NCBI RefSeq assembly: GCF_040954645.1 | Contig: NC_092809.1 | Coordinates: 63,860,141-63,924,140 of the forward strand | DNA: 64,000 nt | Direction of reading: 5' to 3' | Source of the DNA: Diabrotica undecimpunctata | Taxonomy: Eukaryota; Arthropoda; Insecta; Coleoptera; Chrysomelidae | Shown here: one piece after another, positions 11,764-22,049 of the stretch | How the letters are laid out: each line of letters opens with the position of its first letter | Position numbering within the stretch: the stretch's first letter is position 1 | The notes under the pieces: generated by a model | What the model saw: only the letters and a program-made list of their open reading frames with translations | What the model was told of the DNA's origin: nothing | The model's database searches: none | Position numbers and translations under genes: made by a program

Positions 11764-12967
11764 CAGTGCCGGCAAAAAATCTTTACATTGCCAAATAAAT
11801 CATTAAATTCGAAGAAAAATTGCATGCGTTCTATCTGAGCTTGTTTAGCGTTTGAAGTAAGAGGGGATAACGTACTTGCGGCGGCATTTGTCGTTTGTAC
11901 TGACATGCAGTTGGCGAGTAGTCAAGGTTAAACTGCTTTTCACTTACTGAGTAAACTTTGAAATATAAAATTCTAAATTGAAGTAATAAATGGGGTTGAA
12001 AGAAACTTTGTAATTACACTAGCGCGTGATAGTGGTGTTTCAGGAGAGGCAATCTATCAATTGAAACGGTCGGCTACATCGTTGCCTTCAGGTACTGTTC
12101 CGGAAAGAAAATTTGGTTCTGGAGCCCCCAAAAAAACATCATGTAAGACTGACACCATCATTAGTCGTGATCTAATGTTGAACTCTTCCATAACTGTCAC
12201 GGAAATCAAAAATAATTCAGAACGTTTCAACAAGAAAGATTCGTCACCGGCTACAAGAAGATCTAGCATTGCCAAATCAACGTGCTGTAAAGAAGCCATT
12301 GCTTGCAAAAGCGATGAAGAAAGTATCAGCACTTGACATCTGAACAGTGGAAAAAGGTCATGTTTAGTGACGAAAGTATATTCAGGTTAGTCACAGGAAG
12401 CTCCATATTTGTTCATCGTCCACTCACCGCGTCAAGGTAGGATCCAAAGTTCACAGTTAAAACCGTCAAACATCCTGAAAGTAATGTTCCAATGAGTGCA
12501 AGCAACCATGTGACTGTTCTAGAATAACATTTATTGAACTTTTGGGAGATTAACGAATGTGACTTCTTTATGCAATGGCACCCCTTCTCACAGCGCCAAG
12601 ACAGTGACAAAGTTCTTAAATGATCACAATATCAACGGACTAGAATGGCCGGGTAACTCGCCGGATCTCAATCCCATCGAGAACTCCTGGAATATTATAA
12701 AAATAAAATATAAGGTTCATGAGTGTCGACCGAGCAACATAAATTAGCTGAAAGAGGAGTTGAAGGGGATGTCAGTGACTATGGAAAGTGAATATTTCTT
12801 GTACCTTTTTCAATCGATGCCCAAGAGAATTCAGCTTGTCATCGAGTACAAGGGTGATACGACAAAGTATTGTATTCTAAAATTAATATAATAATTCTAT
12901 GAATAAAACGCCTAAATCCTGATTTATGAATTTTATTCACTTTGTAAAGATTTTTTTGCCAGCACTG
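11764..12967 (+). mobile_element. Tc1-like DNA transposon, inactive
   Basis: The element is bounded by TA on both sides (11762-11763 and 12968-12969). Its terminal inverted repeats start CAGTGC(C/T)GGCAAAAAA and match over about 28 bases with few differences. The + strand carries transposase remains: an N-terminal segment (12061-12336), MFSDES with the first catalytic Asp (about 12360-12380), an FMQ block near 12570 in which two bases of the second Asp codon are lost, and WPGNSPDLNPIENSWN with the catalytic Glu (about 12645-12690). Frameshifts and stops separate the blocks. The size, about 1.2 kb, is short for a complete Tc1, so internal deletion is likely. Confidence 0.88.
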
Positions 12968-12969
12968 TA

Positions 12970-13550
12970 TATGGTAAACTGACACAAAAACTATTAGTTC
13001 TACATGAATTCTGGAAGAAACAAATTGAAGAGAACGGCTTATCGAAGAAAAAAGTAGCTTCTGTGAGTATTGCGGCATCTTCATCATTCCATGTTCCTTA
13101 ATTCTGACTAAAACAGGTTTATGTTGCTTATAAAAATTAACAGATAGTGCAACGAAAAGTGTTTTCAGTGAATAACCCCCTATTTTAGCTATATATTATT
13201 TTATATTTAGAAATAACTACAGGCATACAGTAACTATAATTAAGGTATTGGTAGTACCAATCTATTTTGTGTTAAAACCTGTATATTTTAAGGATTAGAT
13301 AAATTTGAGACAATAAATTTTTAATGCAATAAATTTTTCGTCGCTATATATTGTTATAATTCCCACTTATTTATTATTGTATACTAAATTGGAGTCGACA
13401 TAGCAAAACCCCGAACAAAACACAACATCATGGCATGTTGTTGTCTTTTTAAAGACGAATTACCTGCTTTTAATGCAGATAAAATTAAGTTATTAGTAGA
13501 AAATTTTTTCACAAGTAACAAAAAACAAAATTTGTTTAATTTATTAATGT
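12970..13550. other. no gene recognised
   Basis: A+T-rich sequence without a supported feature. Confidence 0.4.
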
Positions 13551-13656
13551 TTGTATTTTGAGAACGATTTCCGAAGTGGAAAATAAAAAGTCAATAAACT
13601 TATTTTAACCTTCAATTGTAGCTTATTTCCATTAAAATAGTACCTGGATATTTTTA
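13551..13656. repeat. hairpin MITE, one arm only
   Basis: This is the loop and right arm of the hairpin MITE seen complete at 41544-41782. It shares TTTGTATTTTGAGAA, GATTTCCGAAGTGGAAA, GTCAATAAA and GGCTTATTTCC-like blocks in the same order. The left arm is missing. Confidence 0.75.
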
Positions 13657-13699
13657 TTTTCATTAAGAAAGCCAAAATAATTATTATGCAGAATGGAAT

Positions 13700-14400
13700 A
13701 TGGAGTGTGTTTAGTTATGCTTGTGTAAGATGATGCGGTTGGTGAGGTACATATATTTGTTTAAGACACTGTTAATATTGCATTAACTGTAGTTGACGTA
13801 TCGTGCGTCGTTTAGTGGGTTGTAGATGATGTTCCTGATGGTTACGTTGCGATACTTATTCGGTATATTTGTAAGGGTACACATTGTTGAAGGTGTAATA
13901 GCAGTCGCTGCTGCTGAAGATACTGTAAAAGATTCATTTCTGTTTGAAAATATAGTAGTTGGGAACAGTTATATCCGAGCTATCCATAACTACTGGAAAT
14001 AAGGCCATCTTGTTTGCAATGGAAACATACATTGTCTACTATTAAAAAAATTCGATTATTAGTGTCGTCATGCGTTATTATAAAGGAATCGGGAGTTAAG
14101 ATTGTGGGCGGGGATATGTAAATATGTCGATGGAAACTAAGTACGTGTTTGTATTTTGGATTAGTGGTTCTTATTCGCAAAAATGACATTGATGAAATTA
14201 GTTTTAGTCCCAAAGATAAAAACTATTTCTCTATTATCTTATTCTGGATAATGGGAGATAGATTGGATATTAAGAGTTTTTCACTTGAAGGGATAATTAG
14301 TCTATGGACTTGAATTTGTATATTGTTTACATTGATGAAACCTCCATTGTTTGAAAATTTGACATTAGAGAATTAAAAGCTATTGCTTGTAATTTAAATA
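13700..14400 (-). pseudogene. ORF1 (gag-like) remnant of an I-like non-LTR element
   Basis: The - strand frame at 14213-13980 aligns residue by residue with ORF1 of the I-like element at 34653-35673: MG(L/I)K, an S-MSF/MTF block, HVLSF(H/K)R, PDSF, then (I)FLIVDNVCFHCK as the start of a zinc knuckle. The upstream bases up to about 14390 also match the same protein in shifted frames (a VNINNIQIQVHRL-like block). The rest of the knuckle has decayed. No pol is adjacent, so this is an isolated fragment. Confidence 0.6.
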
Positions 14401-14799
14401 TACCTCATCTAATTTACTTACCGTTGTCCGTCATCCGCGTCATAGCTCGTGAGGTCACATGATACCAACACAAAATATTTAGGAGGTAGGTGTGTTCTTT
14501 TTTAGAATCACTTTGCCGAGTACACTGGCATTACAGCCACTAGACATATTTTATTATATACGCGTAGAAATAATATTTAAAGATTTCTATTAATGTTAAC
14601 TTAAAGAAATACACAATAATATGTTTTATTTAATTTGTATAAATGCATTATAAATCGTTTTTATGAAGAACATTTGTTCGGAACACACTGTAACTGTAAT
14701 CGAACGAAGATGATATTTTGGTATAAATTGGTAACACTTATTTGACAGTTCCGGTGTTGAAAAAGGTGTTGTTTTATTATGTGACCTATTTGATTTAAA
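14401..14799. other. no gene recognised; possible upstream region of the exon at 14800
   Basis: Non-coding A+T-rich sequence. If the exon at 14800 is real, its 5' UTR and promoter would lie here; no clear TATA box or initiator can be assigned. Confidence 0.35.
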
Positions 14800-14873
14800 A
14801 TGGATTCAGGATTTTTTTATACTTTGGCAACTATGTCAACTTCGATCTCTCTTAATGATAATGAACTGCAACG
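14800..14873 (+). CDS. possible first coding exon of an unknown host gene
   Basis: An ATG at 14800 opens 24 codons plus two bases and runs into a strong splice donor, CG|GTAAGT, at 14874. The predicted start is MDSGFFYTLATMSTSISLN. It shows no signal peptide and I do not recognise it. No downstream exon could be joined to it. A 3.5 kb TIR element begins 23 bases after the donor, which would be within the intron. Open frames this short arise by chance, so this is only a candidate. Confidence 0.25.
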
Positions 14874-15094
14874 GTAAGTAAATTAGATGGACTGTACAGT
14901 GTAGGTAAAAGTTTGTGATCGGTATGGACCTTACGTGAGATAAAGTGAGAAATACCTGTTTAGAAAGAGAGAGGTATATTAGCTCCGCCCTTTAAATATC
15001 GCCGAAAATACATGAGTGGAAATAATAAAAAAGGGGAAATTCAACTTTGCCAAACTTATTTGTTTTATTTGACCTGTTGTCTTTTTAGCATTTG

Positions 15095-15365
15095 AACAAT
15101 GTTCTAAGATAATAAAATTTGGGCGAAATGGATTTAAATGGCAGCTTACTGTTGGGAATATGTCACAATTTTACTTTATAATAAGTGTTCTTTAACATTT
15201 TGATTTCCACTTCGGAAATCGTTTTATATAAAAAAAATTTATTAATATTTCGTATTTTAAGTACGATTTCCGAATTAAAAATCTAAACATCAAAATAAGC
15301 TTATTTTAAAGTCACATTGTGCCTTATTTCCAATAAAAATAATAAACTGCATTATAACGCCAAAA
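15095..15365. repeat. hairpin MITE, diverged full copy
   Basis: It has the same order of blocks as the perfect copy at 57473-57682: a TGTTCTAAG-like head, a GGGAATATGTCACA block, ATTTCCACTTCGGAAATCG, a loop, CGATTTCCGAA, and GTGCCTTATTTCC. Many substitutions show it is the oldest complete copy in the window. Confidence 0.7.
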
Positions 15366-15469
15366 ATAAAAAACTTTCATACAAAATTATTTGGCAACGT
15401 CGCGTTGCAACAGCAATACCATTTCAGCAACAAATGAACACGTATTCCACAGGCGATAACTAAGAAACT

Positions 15470-17455
15470 AGAGGTGGGACGTTGACATTTTTATCGTTAA
15501 CGAAACTGAATCATTTTTCGTAAATAAGTAACTAGTTGATTGTTACCAGTAGTTTTAAATAAGCGAGTACATAAACAAACATAATGGATATTATCGTTTA
15601 TGTGTATATTTATTGAAGTGAAAGAAACTAATGAACGATATATTTATTACAACTTAAAAAATAAACTAAACAATACAAATAGTAAATCGTACATTTACAT
15701 TACACGTTATTATTAAACCCGAATCGACTAAATTGACATTTAAAAACATAAGTTTTTCTAGTTTACTTCTTCTTAACCGTGTTCTTCTTTTATTTAAAAT
15801 TAAATCAAATTTTGAACATGTGTTCACATTTACAATATTTTATAAATATAGTGGTTAAGTTAGGGTATACATGGCGATGGTTTTTCCACCATTGTAATGG
15901 ACTCCCGATACAGTTGTACGTTTAGGTGAGTCATGTACAATTAATTGATAAAAAATAATTAAGTCATCTTTATCGGTTTCTTTTTCTTGTACTCGTTGAT
16001 TTTCAATAGTACAATCTTCTTGTTCTTTAACTATAGAAGTAACCAGCTTCTTAACTCTTTCTGTTGTTTTTTAGCTTCATTTTTATCAGAAAATCCCTGC
16101 ACTTTAAATCGTGAATTCATAAATGTACGTAATGACAATGTGCCACTCTGTTCTATCCCTCTAAATCTTTTTGCTAAACCCGATATTAGTAATTGTACTA
16201 CGTATTATACTATGGATGTAAGGTTACCGTTTGTTAAAATTTGATTGCAAGATTCTTGCAGGCAGCCTACCGTAACAATCACTGAACTACCCTTCCAGTA
16301 TTTTTGGCCACTCATTGTACTTGTTATTTTTTTAAAAGGCCGTAAAATTTGGGAAAGTTGAGAACAAATAATCCAGTCTTCAATATTTAGATTTGGTCTA
16401 GTCTGTATTAACTAATACCAATGTGGAACGGATTGCCTCTTCTAACTCGGCCATTCTTTTTAACATGTAATAGGTTAAGTTCTACCTAGTTTCCTCGTCT
16501 TGGATTGGCCGTTTAGGAACTTTGTTATGTTGTAATTGATATTTAAAAGCCTTTCTGAAGATAAGGTACTTTTTTTAAAATGTGTATTTTGCCGAATTGT
16601 CGAAAAAAGACTTTTTATTTTATCTATTTGTACACGACAGTATTTAAGTGCGTCCTCCACCAATAAATTTAACGTATGTGCAAAACAATTTAAATGTTTT
16701 TATTCCAAAACATATTTAATAGCTTTGACCATATTTGAGGCATTATCAGTGACTGCAAAATGTACTTTTTGTTTTAGACCCCACTGATTAATAATTTCAC
16801 TAATTTCAAAAGCGATGTTTTCTGAATTCTAAATAATGGCAGCAGCCTAATAAAACCGTTTGAAATTCTAAATTTTCGGTTAAATATTGTTCTGTTAATG
16901 CGATGCAACTCTCAGTTACTCCAGATGTCCAGAGATCAGTAGTAATACAGATTTTTCTACTTCTTTATCAACTTGCGATCTAATAATTTGCTCAGTTTTG
17001 ATATAACATTTCTAAAGTAATGAACCTGCCAAAGTTTTTCTTGTTGGCCGTTAATATCCAGGAATCCACCCTGCAAACTTTTTAAAAGCTCGTTCTTCAA
17101 CTATGGAAAACGGATGAAACGAGTCTTTGCATAGGTTTAGTAAATCCATATATATATTTGTTTCTTTTGTTCTAAACTAATGTATTTATTAATGGAAGTA
17201 TCCATCACCTTCGAAAATGCAGATCAATCGTAAATTGAAACTCATTCATTAATCAGAATACCTGGTTATTTTATTTTCAACGTTAACCGATAGCCCGACT
17301 GTCCACTGTCCCGAAAGAGTTATTTTTAGTTTTGTAGTAGTCTCTCAGATCAACTAATCGTCCTCGTTGACATAAAGTGTTCGTTGCTTCTCTGTTTACG
17401 TCTACACAAAACGTAGTTTTTTTTAATCAACCATCAACTAGTTGGCTTACCAGTG
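15470..17455 (-). pseudogene. hAT-superfamily transposase, decayed
   Basis: On the - strand the order is that of a hAT transposase. A SFHPFSIVEERAFK block lies near 17110. TDNASNMVKA (catalytic Asp) lies near 16750. CFAHTLNLLVEDALK, QIDKIKSL and HFKKSTL lie at about 16700-16550. LSGEKYW-like and RFK-QGFSDK-EAKK blocks lie at 16350-16080. The C-terminal dimerisation region (WWKNHRH-YPNL, ILNKRRTRL) lies at 15900-15780. Numerous stops and frameshifts are present. The outer end at about 15470 carries TAGAGGTGGG, a typical hAT terminal sequence. The first 650 bases from that end are repeated in inverted orientation at 17460-18185. Confidence 0.75.
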
Positions 17456-17459
17456 AGAA

Positions 17460-18185
17460 ACTGTAGATTCGTAAATGGCAAATAATGATTTAAAATGCAG
17501 GGATTTTCTGATAAAAATGAAGGTAAAAAACAAAATAAAGAGTTAAGAAGCTGGTTACTTCTATAAAAAAAGAAAAAGAAGATTGTACTATTGAAAATCA
17601 ACCAGTACAAGAAATAGAAACTGATAAAGATGACTTATGTCTATGGTGTATTTTTGATGAATTGGACATGACTCATCTAAACATACACCTGTATCGAGAG
17701 ATATAAAAGAAGTCGACATGTATTTGTCTGATGATCTATTACCCACAAAAAAATTTGAACGGAGATTGGAACTGTCCATTACAGTGGTGGAAAAACCATC
17801 GTCATGTGTATCCTAACTTAACCACTATATTCATAAAATATTGTAGTATTGTAACAAAATATGTTCCTTGTGAACACATGTTCAAAATCTGGTTTAATTT
17901 TAAATAAAAGAAGAACACGCTTAACAAGAAAAGTGGAAAAACTTATGTTTTTAAATGTAAATGTACGATTTAGTTTTTGTATTGTTTAATTTATTTTTCA
18001 AGTTATAATAAATATATCCTTCGTTAGTTTCTTTCACTTCAATACTTATACACATAAACGATAATAGCCAATATGTTTGTTTGTGTACTCACTTATTTAA
18101 AACTACTGGTAACAATCAACTAGTTAGAGTTTACGAAAAACGGTTCCGATAAAAAGGTCAACGACCCACCTCTAGTTTCTTAGCT
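17460..18185 (+). pseudogene. hAT transposase 3' end, inverted second copy
   Basis: The + strand mirrors 15470-16130. It has QGFSDKNE near 17498, a DMYLSDDLLP block near 17720, WWKNHRHVYPNLTTIFIKYC at about 17787-17845, an NKKNTL/NKRRTRL-type end, and a terminus CCCACCTCTA at 18160-18170. It encodes only the dimerisation end, in broken frames. With its left partner it forms a large inverted repeat. Even the bases outside the termini (taagaaac on the left, gtttctta on the right) are reverse complements. Confidence 0.75.
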
Positions 18186-18400
18186 ATATTTGGATCGGAA
18201 CCAGAGATATGTAAAATATCTCTGATCGGAACTAATGGTCTTACTAATGGGCAATGGGCGTCAAAAAGAAATATGGAGGGGAGACCAAGGGGAAATATGA
18301 TTGTTATCTTTGGCTATTTGCTGAAAATATGATTTTATATCTGTGTTAGATATCCTGTTAAATTTTACCATACCGACCATAAACTTTTACCTACACTGTA

Positions 18401-19600
18401 TACAGATTGATTCTTGTTGTTTACTGGCTGCAGATGAGTAAAATAAAGATGGTCGTGAAGTAAATTGGGATAATTCATCATTATTCTCAGTAATATCAAA
18501 TTCCATCTCTAATTACAGTTTAATTGTCCTAAATACGGAACTGTTTTTCTTCAGGTTTTGGTAATTACAGATACTTTGGCAGTTATTTGACGTTTTTTAC
18601 CGCAATTTAAAATATAGTAAATTTTTAAAAATTTCCTAAATAAAATTGACATAGTTTATTACACTAAATCTTGTTAATTTTTTGGAAAATTTTAAACAAT
18701 AAATAAAAACAGTTTAAAATAATAGTTAGTATCATAAATTAGAATTTTGACATTTTGCAAGCCGAAAGGTGTACTTTTTTATTGTTTATTCCCTTTATTC
18801 GAAATTTATTTGCATTTTTGTACCACATTAGCATAACAAATAAAAATCCATATATCATCAGATTTTAATAAAACCGATATTTTGAGGGTTAGCTAATGGA
18901 AAATGCATATAAATTTTAATATTATAATATAGATGTGACTCTATAGCAATACATTATTTATTTTAACGATAATATATTTTACTTGCAAAAATAAACTACC
19001 TCCATTTATTATTTTATAAAAATTTTATTTCTTTTGTGTCAATATATAGATAGTATATGATGTGTGGTTGGAAAATACTGCAAACAAAGAAGCAAAGACA
19101 TTTAGAGGGTGTAAAAAAACAAAAAATAGTATAAAAAAATTAAAGCGCCAATTGGAAGACGCTCGCGCTGTTATGTAAAAATGTTCTTAAAAACTTTGTA
19201 CCTATGTAACTAGGTACCTGTTTACCATAAATCGTTTCTGCTTTAACTCTATTTATTTTTGTACAAGTACAGTATTTTAGAGATAGCAAAGATTAAAGGT
19301 CTTTGCGATGTTAAAACTCTGAGAAATATTTGCAGTTCTTTTAAAAGAACACCCCAACAAATCCGTCTTCTATGTCCACGTTCGTGCTTTCTGGGAAATG
19401 CTTGGCGTGTCAGAAGTGTACGCTAAGTAACTAACGGCAGTGGATGATCGTGAGTTTAGGCGCCACAAAACTCAAAACAATCGGTAAAGGTATGGTAACC
19501 CTAACAGAGGACTCCCTGGTCCTCCAAATTGGAGTTTGAAACATAGGGCTTACAAACCTGCTCTCATTAAAAAATGAAACTCTAAAATTTCTAGTAAAGA
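18401..19600. other. no gene recognised
   Basis: A+T-rich and unassigned. The stretch 19330-19600 has better base composition and may be the 5' part of the non-LTR element whose endonuclease remains lie just downstream, but no motif confirms it. Confidence 0.4.
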
Positions 19601-19624
19601 GAAGATACAGATGGACTTAAAAGA

Positions 19625-19870
19625 AGACGACTTAGCGAAAGAAAAAATATTATGAATACCCTTTAAAATGGACAAAACAATTCCTACTAAAACAAAAATA
19701 AAAGGCAGAGGAACTGAACAAATAGATGAGTAGTATATTAATCTAAACAGTAGTCTAAATAAGGATCAGAGAGCACAGGCCAGCGTTTCTATCCTCATTA
19801 AAAAGCAGATAGTCGGATATATTAACGACTGTGATCCTGTAAATGAGCGTAACTGATGAAAAAAACCACA
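19625..19870 (+). pseudogene. LINE endonuclease fragment (N-terminal part)
   Basis: The + strand reads TKTKIKGRGTEQIDE, an in-frame stop, then NLNSSLNKDQRAQASVSILI and a VNERN block. This order (ETK-K-KG, SGV-K--RAQ-GV-ILI, NERI) is characteristic of the APE endonuclease of several insect non-LTR families. The catalytic C-terminal part is missing and sequence similarity ends by about 19880. Confidence 0.55.
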
Positions 19871-20489
19871 ATGAAGAACTAAGTCAACTTTTAGATAATA
19901 TTAGCGGCAAAACGGAAATTTTTATTTTTTAAAAGGCTTAACCTTTCAGAGTTAACGTGCGGACTGTCAGTCCGCTTGTCGAGTTATTTCTCGATTTCTG
20001 ACGATTAATTACGATCTCGGTCGTGGAATGCTCGCTAGCTTCAAGTGGGGTGTGTTCGTATGTTCTCTGGTGATACTCTATTCAGTACAATTGAGGGGCT
20101 TAGAATAAAAGGGATCCAAGTGCAATTTTACTAGTTTTGAGATATTTAAGGTCAAAGTTTTTTGAATAATAAAAATTCTTTGTACATTAGCTACAGTCGT
20201 ACATAGTATTATTATATTATGAAGAGACCAGAAAAATATTATACCTACACACATTTTCAAAAAAATAACCAATTCACCTTTATTTTGAAAAAAAAAACAC
20301 TTGGACCGCTCTTATTCTGAACGGTCAACCAATTATTATCTGGACTAAAATGCATCCGTAGGATCTGCAGGAAAAGAGGTAAATTTTTAAAATGTTTGTT
20401 TAAACCTTTATTGGGTAAATTATTTATTTATAATATGAAACGATAAAATAATAGAAGATTACCAAAAATATCTTTTCACTAAGCAAGTT
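19871..20489. other. no gene recognised; one perfect 17-base palindrome
   Basis: Non-coding sequence. GCGGACTGTCAGTCCGC at 19964-19980 is a perfect inverted repeat beside TTAAC-rich sequence and could be a transposon end, but no partner end was found. Confidence 0.4.
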
Positions 20490-21520
20490 TCACTCATAAT
20501 CAGAGTCCAGCACTGCTGTATCTTCCATGTCTTCGCCAAACTTAATTTGTTGCGATGCCGACTCCAACGTTTCAGTTTTTTCTTGAAAACCTTTTTCAGA
20601 CGCTTCGTTGGCGGTCTTAGTTTTTAATTTTTTCTTGTGTTCATTGGGAAGGTTGTTGTAGAACTCGTGGTAAACCGGTGGAATAAAATCGAGAAGTTTT
20701 TGAATATTGTCCCATTTCAATTTATTGATTTTTATCGGCTGAGCGTTAAGATTTTTTTTAAACATATTTTCCATGGTAATAGTAGGACGTCCAGCTCCTT
20801 TTTGTACACATACACATGTAAAAAAATAAAAACTCTTCATTTAATGTTTCCTTAAAAGAAAACGAAAATGTTTCGGAAGATTTTTCATACAAAAAGTACC
20901 GCACTGGTCTCCATTTAAAAAGAACACCTTTACTGTCTTTTTTGGGATCACTTATAACTTTGTTTATTGTTTCAAAACTGTAAAAGTTTTCTTGATTCAT
21001 TCGGTGTACATTAAACTTTTTGCAAGCTAATTCAATTAGCTGGGCCCAGTGCTCTGGAATAACTACCTGTGGATTCTTACGCTTCACTTTTTCAATTATA
21101 CCAAAATCTCTATCGCACTCCATAAATGTATGGCCTGGTTCCAAAAACTTGTGATGAATCTCTTGAATATGAGTAGATTTAACCAAGAACATAAACAGCT
21201 TTACAATGTTTTTATCTTTGTTCTGTCCACCACAGCAATCGCTATACGCGATGATCTTGGTAACACATTTAGAGAGTACGTTATTTGCAAAATGAATGAG
21301 GCACGAACCAATTTCTTGAGATCCCCTGCTTGAAATGGATTCATCCCAGATGTACATTTCTGATCTTCCTGTGGTTACATTGTGAACACAAAAATTATAC
21401 GTCCAAAGCTGTCGCAAATAAAACGCTTTGGAAGTAGTTATTAAGGGAGTGGGAAGGGTTTGCTGAAGATCAAAACAGATTACATTCGTATTGAATAATT
21501 CAATATATGTATGACCATAC
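20490..21520 (-). pseudogene. putative transposase, YSDCCGGQN subfamily, N-terminally truncated
   Basis: From about 21490 downward the - strand encodes [28 protein letters not shown], an MYIWDE-S-SRG block, [30 protein letters not shown] and a C-terminal PPVYHEFY block, followed by an acidic tail. The frame is continuous from 21417 to about 20830 and then shifts once to the frame ending at 20490. The carboxylates in FDLQ, YSD and ECD are in the order expected of an RNase-H-fold DDE enzyme; that is my inference. From memory the family is the one annotated as DUF7869 in arthropod genomes. The N-terminal half seen in its neighbour at 22050-24310 is absent here. Confidence 0.6.
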
Positions 21521-22049
21521 TTCAGAGTTCAAAGTAATTCAAGTATTTGGTAAAACTCTTCCAAACTCTTTTGAAGAAATAATCCTTCAAAATTTATATT
21601 CAAAAATAATTTTAATAACAAGAAAGAGAAAAACTAGCCTGCTACAACTGTGTCGTAAAGGAAACACCTCAGAAAATTTTCACAGTTGGATAAATCTATG
21701 CAAATATCGAAATCAGCTGAAGGAAGTTCGTTCCTCAACCAACAGTGATTAAAATATTGAAGACTGAAAAAAATTGTTAAAACATGCTATAATGTTTTTC
21801 TTGTATTAGTTTAAGATTTAACTGTTAAATACATTTTTGCTATGTCTGTTCTGCAAAAATTATTTTAGTCCCATATTTTTTTTGTTTTTGTAGCATCCCC
21901 TATAAACAATAATATGATTGTGAGCAAAATATGTGTTGCCCAAATATATCAACCTTCAAACTTTTATTTTTTTTAAATATTAATTACAAGAAATTAACAA
22001 TTTAGTTTTATTGAGACAGTACAGTAAACATTAAAAGTTAATTCCTCTT
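21521..22049. other. no gene recognised
   Basis: Between the two related transposase relics. A + strand frame at 21507-21752 ends CRKGNTSENFHSW..., which I cannot assign. Confidence 0.35.

Larger units (their letters stand above)
14897..18398. mobile_element. TIR element with TA target duplication, filled with later insertions
   Basis: The left end (14897-14927) starts CAGTGTAGGTAAAAGTTT. The right end (18368-18398) is its reverse complement with two differences in 31 bases. TA flanks both ends (14895-14896 and 18399-18400), as expected for the Tc1/mariner group. The interior unique to this element (14928-15090 and 18190-18367) shows no transposase, so it was probably non-autonomous. A hairpin MITE and two hAT copies lie inside it. 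Confidence 0.75.

Noticed and set aside
21507..21752. + strand frame ending CRKGNTSENFHSW as a host exon
   Set aside because: No splice context or family match; it sits between two transposase relics and is more likely unassigned repeat sequence.
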